Positions 7,495 to 9,328 of a stretch of 9,328 bases of DNA are shown here, piece by piece. Both the position numbers and the translations under genes were made by a program. Positions within the stretch are counted from its first letter, which is position 1. Each line of letters begins with the position of its first letter. The notes under the pieces were generated by a model. It was not told the DNA's origin. It made no database searches and was given only the letters and a program-made list of their open reading frames with translations. This DNA comes from Clostridia bacterium (GTDB taxonomy: Bacteria; Bacillota; Clostridia; Christensenellales; CAG-138): the NCBI GenBank assembly GCA_017435185.1, contig JAFSFN010000240.1, positions 1-9,328 on the forward strand. The letters are read 5' to 3'.

Positions 7495-7513
7495 AACAGC
7501 ATCTCCTTTCTGC

Positions 7514-7541
7514 TATTATGTTTTCCACGTTTTTTCAATGC
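7514..7541 (-). promoter_or_regulatory. Possible sporulation (sigma-G/F-like) promoter for the manganese catalase
   Basis: On the minus strand, GCATT (7541-7537) and CATAATA (7520-7514) are 16 nt apart. This resembles the forespore pattern of a GCAT-type -35 and a CATnnTA -10. No good sigma-A pair ends at this CATAAT. The predicted start is just upstream of the AAAGGAG site. The spacing is at the short end for sigma-G, so this is tentative. Confidence 0.25.
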
Positions 7542-7544
7542 TAT

Positions 7545-7571
7545 ACTTAAGACGCATCTTCAATCTTAAGT
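7545..7571. repeat. 8-bp inverted repeat upstream of the catalase promoter
   Basis: ACTTAAGA (7545-7552) and TCTTAAGT (7564-7571) form a perfect inverted repeat with an 11-nt gap. It begins 4 nt upstream of the candidate -35 of the catalase gene. Read on the plus strand it is followed by CTTTTT and could look like a terminator, but no plus-strand gene precedes it, so an operator is the better guess. Confidence 0.35.
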
Positions 7572-7657
7572 CTTTTTGCATAAATATATCCGCAGATATT
7601 TGGAAAATAACATTAAACTGCTGACTTTTTTATCGTTTTTATTTACAGTGAAAGTAT

Positions 7658-7876
7658 TTATAGAATATTTGATATGAGTGTCACATAACCGCCCTTGCCA
7701 AGTGATGCAACGACTGTCGAACCTGTGGAACTGCCGCTTCTTACATTGAGTTTTCCGCTCGACACCGAAATCACACCCGCTCTTGAATCAACAGTTGCGG
7801 CCTTTGACACTTCAGGCGTCATAAACACTCCCATCATCATTATCGCACATAAGACAAAAGCTAAAATTTTCTTCAT
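7658..7876 (-). CDS. Secreted bacterial SH3-domain protein, truncated within the domain
   Basis: This 72-residue protein has a clean signal peptide: MKK, a hydrophobic core, then a likely cleavage after SKA at about residue 26. It is followed by the first half of a bacterial SH3 (SH3b) domain: GKLNVRSGSSTGSTVVASLGKG and YVTLI. Such domains normally continue for about 25 residues with a tryptophan-rich strand and a GYCHxxYI-type end. Here it stops after ISNIL at TAA, and no continuation is seen in any frame down to 7495. The start is well supported by GAGGTGA 4 nt before the ATG and by an extended -10 promoter. It is probably a decayed or deletion-truncated remnant of a longer cell-wall-binding protein, though a short expressed form cannot be excluded. 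Confidence 0.7.
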   Translation of the reverse strand: MKKILAFVLCAIMMMGVFMTPEVSKAATVDSRAGVISVSSGKLNVRSGSSTGSTVVASLGKGGYVTLISNIL

Positions 7877-7918
7877 TTAGTCACCTCATCGTTTTGTTCT
7901 TTGCATTTCTGCGATGTG

Positions 7919-7947
7919 ATTATAACATTCACTCAATCCAATGAGAA
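7919..7947 (-). promoter_or_regulatory. Extended -10 promoter for the SH3-domain gene
   Basis: On the minus strand, TGTTATAAT gives a perfect -10 (7924-7919) with the TGn extension. A weak -35, TTCTCA (7947-7942), lies 17 nt upstream. The predicted start is near 7912, giving a leader of about 35 nt that ends in the GAGGTGA ribosome site. Confidence 0.5.
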
Positions 7948-8035
7948 TAGTCCATTTTTTTCAATACGCACCAATAAAAACACGTCTGCAACTATAATCA
8001 TTTTTGTCTGAACTGCAATATTTTTTGTGAGTTGC

Positions 8036-8065
8036 TTGTGTTTTTGAGTAGTTTTGATGTACAAT
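8036..8065 (+). promoter_or_regulatory. Promoter for the queuosine transporter unit
   Basis: TTGTGT (8036-8041) and TACAAT (8060-8065) are 18 nt apart. The predicted start falls at about 8072, directly at the first base of the aptamer stem, as expected for a leader that opens with a riboswitch. It diverges from the SH3-gene promoter. The non-coding stretch between 7877 and 8217 holds these two promoters, the aptamer and the terminator hairpins, and nothing else I can identify. Confidence 0.4.
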
Positions 8066-8072
8066 AAAGTTC

Positions 8073-8114
8073 AGACAGTTCGTTTGTACCATCCTGTCTC
8101 TAAACAAAACCAGG
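8073..8114 (+). promoter_or_regulatory. Candidate preQ1-I riboswitch aptamer
   Basis: A perfect 6-bp stem (AGACAG 8073-8078 with CTGTCT 8094-8099) encloses a 15-nt loop starting TTCG and ending in C (8093) next to the stem. It is followed by an A-rich tail, CTAAACAAA, then ACCAGG (8109-8114). This is the plan of the class I preQ1 riboswitch: one stem, an unpaired C before its 3' strand to pair with the ligand, an A-rich strand, and a tail that pairs back into the loop. The tail closely resembles the Thermoanaerobacter tengcongensis aptamer tail as I remember it (UUAACAAA then ACAAGG). The loop G86-U87 could pair with tail A109-C110. The next gene is a queuosine-precursor transporter, the expected target. 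The match is from memory, and the loop is longer than in the textbook examples. Confidence 0.52.
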
Positions 8115-8135
8115 ACTACTATTCTTAATTATGGT

Positions 8136-8166
8136 GGCTTTGCGTTTTGCAAGGTCTTTTTCTTTT
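8136..8166 (+). terminator. Riboswitch-controlled intrinsic terminator
   Basis: GGCTTTGC (8136-8143) pairs with GCAAGGTC (8149-8156) through 8 bp with two G-U pairs around a 5-nt loop. The tract TTTTTCTTTT follows. It lies between the aptamer and the transporter start. Its 5' arm, TGGCTTTG (8135-8142), can instead pair at 7 of 8 positions with the aptamer tail CAAAACCA (8105-8112). This makes an antiterminator that competes with both the aptamer pseudoknot and the terminator. Ligand binding would then switch the gene off. Confidence 0.55.
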
Positions 8167-8171
8167 ATGAA

Positions 8172-8207
8172 GGTAGTTTTATGTTTTGCAAAACCGCCTT
8201 TTCCTTT
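8172..8207 (+). terminator. Second terminator-like hairpin just before the transporter
   Basis: GGTAGTTTT (8172-8180) can pair with AAAACCGCC (8190-8198) at 8 of 9 positions around a 9-nt loop. TTTTCCTTT follows. The T run is broken, so termination may be weak. The hairpin ends only a few bases before the GGAG ribosome site (8208-8211) and might also affect translation. It is the second copy of the 39-bp repeat. Confidence 0.35.
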
Positions 8208-8217
8208 GGAGCAAATT

Positions 8218-9000
8218 ATGAATATTAAAGAATCGCATACTAAACTTAACACATTCTCCTTTACAGCTTGGATTTTGCGCGAGAAGAAAGAAACAGAACT
8301 CCTTCTTCGATGTATCCCTTCAACGGTTGTTTCTTTGTTTGTTGTCAGCGTCATTTGTATGAATCTGCTTGCAAACAAGACCCTGATTCAAACCTACTGG
8401 ATCGCATTAGACGGTGGTATTCTGATATCCTGGCTTTCTTTCATGTGCATGGACATCATTACGAAGTACTTTGGTCCAAAAGCATCAAATAAAATATCGC
8501 TCCTTGCATCTGCAATCAATGTGCTTACTTGTCTGATTTTCTATATAGCCGGCATTATCCCATCCAACGCAAATGATTATACTGCTCTTAACGGCGTCCT
8601 TTGCGGAACATGGTTTATCCTCTTAGGCAGCACTATTGCGTTTCTTGTATCGGCGCTCATCAATAACTTTTTGAATTGGACAATAGGAAAAGCATTTCGA
8701 AATAATCCGGATGGGAAACTTGCATACGCTGCCCGGACTTACATCTCCACTTTCATAGGACAGTTTATGGATAATTTGATTTTCTCAATTATCGTTTTTG
8801 TTGGCTTTGCTCCTGTTTTTTGGAACGGCTTCCATTGGACAGTATTGCAGTGTACAATTTGTGCTTTGACCGGTGCTGCAGCAGAATTGATTATGGAAAT
8901 CATTTTTTCACCTTTAGGTTATCGCATTCTCAACAAATGGAAGAAATACAATGTTGGTCAAGAGTATCTTTCCTATATTAGCGGAGGTAAACAAAAATGA
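8218..9000 (+). CDS. VUT/YhhQ-family transporter, probable queuosine precursor uptake
   Basis: A 260-residue integral membrane protein with about six helices (roughly 32-52, 64-80, 92-112, 128-150, 182-200 and 208-232). It matches the Vut_1/YhhQ family (COG1738). The marks are CMNLLANK (48-54 region), DGGILISWLSFMCMDIITKYFG with the DI..KYFG signature, and the late GQFMDNLIFSIIVFVG segment. YhhQ-family proteins take up queuosine precursors such as preQ0 or preQ1 for tRNA modification. I chose the ATG at 8218 because GGAG lies 6 nt upstream. The frame is open back to an ATG at 8131, but that stretch is the attenuator region and has no well-spaced ribosome site. It overlaps the SDR gene by 4 nt (ATGA). 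Substrate specificity is inferred from the family and from the upstream riboswitch candidate. Confidence 0.82.
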   Translation: MNIKESHTKLNTFSFTAWILREKKETELLLRCIPSTVVSLFVVSVICMNLLANKTLIQTYWIALDGGILISWLSFMCMDIITKYFGPKASNKISLLASAINVLTCLIFYIAGIIPSNANDYTALNGVLCGTWFILLGSTIAFLVSALINNFLNWTIGKAFRNNPDGKLAYAARTYISTFIGQFMDNLIFSIIVFVGFAPVFWNGFHWTVLQCTICALTGAAAELIMEIIFSPLGYRILNKWKKYNVGQEYLSYISGGKQK

Positions 9001-9328
9001 AAGTTTTAATAACAGGAACATCACAGGGAATCGGCTTGGCGATTGCTGAACATTTTTTAGCCGAAGGTCATGAGGTGATTGGAATCGACCGTCGGTCAAC
9101 AAGCATCCGCCACAATAATTATCGCCATAATCAGTGCGATGTCCGAGATTACGAAAAACTGCCCGATATACAAGGCATTAATGTTTTAATCAATAATGCC
9201 GGAACACAAAACGAGAATGACATTGATATCAATCTTAAGGCTCTGATTCATATCACCGAAAAATATGGTGTTCAAGAAAAAATACACTCAATCTTAAATA
9301 TTGGTTCAGCAAGCGCCCATACCGGAGC
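8997..9328 (+). CDS. Short-chain dehydrogenase/reductase (SDR), N-terminal part
   Basis: The first 110 residues of a classical SDR oxidoreductase run into the right edge of the window. The Rossmann nucleotide site TGTSQGIG (6-13) is followed by an acidic residue at the end of strand 2 (D31), which usually favours NAD(H). Then come CDV (47-49), the NNAG structural motif (66-69), N79 of the helix-4 position, and NIGSAS, where S104 is the likely catalytic serine. The catalytic YxxxK lies beyond the window. The start ATG overlaps the transporter stop as ATGA, and GGAGG lies 9 nt upstream, so the two genes are co-transcribed and probably coupled. Its substrate is unknown. A role with queuosine precursors would be a guess from position only. 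Confidence 0.88.
   Translation, partial: MKVLITGTSQGIGLAIAEHFLAEGHEVIGIDRRSTSIRHNNYRHNQCDVRDYEKLPDIQGINVLINNAGTQNENDIDINLKALIHITEKYGVQEKIHSILNIGSASAHTG

Larger units (their letters stand above)
8133..8210 (+). repeat. Imperfect 39-bp tandem repeat covering two terminator-like hairpins
   Basis: Two units begin at 8133 (GGTGGCTTTGCG...) and 8172 (GGTAGTTTTATG...). They share the GGT-G-TTT opening, the exact core GTTTTGCAA at 8144 and 8183 (39 nt apart), and a pyrimidine-rich T tract near the end. Each unit folds into a hairpin followed by T residues, so the duplication copied a terminator. Because 39 is a multiple of three, it also appears as a repeated peptide in the open upstream frame, which I do not think is translated. 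Confidence 0.5.

Noticed and set aside
7545..7580. A plus-strand intrinsic terminator (inverted repeat followed by CTTTTT).
   Set aside because: No plus-strand gene lies upstream to be terminated and the stem is AT-rich. An operator for the catalase promoter is more reasonable.
8131..8217. A 29-residue N-terminal extension of the VUT transporter from ATG 8131, containing a repeated 13-residue peptide.
   Set aside because: No properly spaced ribosome site precedes 8131, while ATG 8218 has GGAG at 6 nt. The stretch is better explained as terminator hairpins of an attenuator, and the peptide repeat follows from the 39-bp DNA duplication.
1..9328. CRISPR arrays, tRNA or rRNA genes, insertion sequences or prophage genes.
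   Set aside because: I saw no spaced repeat array, no tRNA-like cloverleaf or rRNA segment, and no transposase, integrase or phage structural protein in any frame.

Overview
The window looks like chromosomal DNA from an AT-rich, Gram-positive, probably spore-forming anaerobe of the Clostridia. The basis is strong AAGGAGG-type ribosome binding sites, sigma-A-like promoters, a manganese catalase of the spore-coat type, an SH3-domain secreted protein, and glycolipid and teichoic-acid-like envelope genes. Genus cannot be named from the sequence.

Layout: seven complete genes and one partial gene lie on the minus strand from about 7876 down to 1. The right end (8036-9328) is a divergent plus-strand unit. 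Reading the minus strand in transcription order: a short truncated SH3 secreted protein (7876-7658); a manganese catalase (7494-6829) ended by a hairpin terminator (6781-6806); a four-gene envelope-lipid operon (6639-3161) of a CrtO-like acyltransferase, an MGDG-synthase/UgtP-like glycosyltransferase, a PAP2 phosphatase and an AI-2E-family permease; a single-pass membrane protein of unknown function with its own promoter (3043-2402); and a YidC insertase fused to a TagF-like CDP-glycerol glycerophosphotransferase domain (2336-252), overlapped by a GNAT-like gene that leaves the window (258-1).

On the plus strand, a promoter at 8036-8065 is followed at its predicted transcription start by a small pseudoknot-type aptamer resembling the class I preQ1 riboswitch (8073-8114). 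Next come an intrinsic terminator (8136-8166), an imperfect 39-bp duplicate of that terminator, a VUT/YhhQ-family queuosine-precursor transporter (8218-9000) and, with a 4-nt overlap, an SDR oxidoreductase that is cut by the window edge.

Functional reading: the minus-strand block is about cell-envelope glycolipids and membrane proteins. PAP2 could supply diacylglycerol, the glycosyltransferase could glycosylate it, and the CrtO-like enzyme could acylate the sugar. The right end is a queuosine salvage unit apparently controlled by transcription attenuation. The most unusual items are the YidC-TagF fusion, the riboswitch candidate with its duplicated terminator, and the CrtO homologue placed beside a diacylglycerol glycosyltransferase with no carotenoid gene in view.
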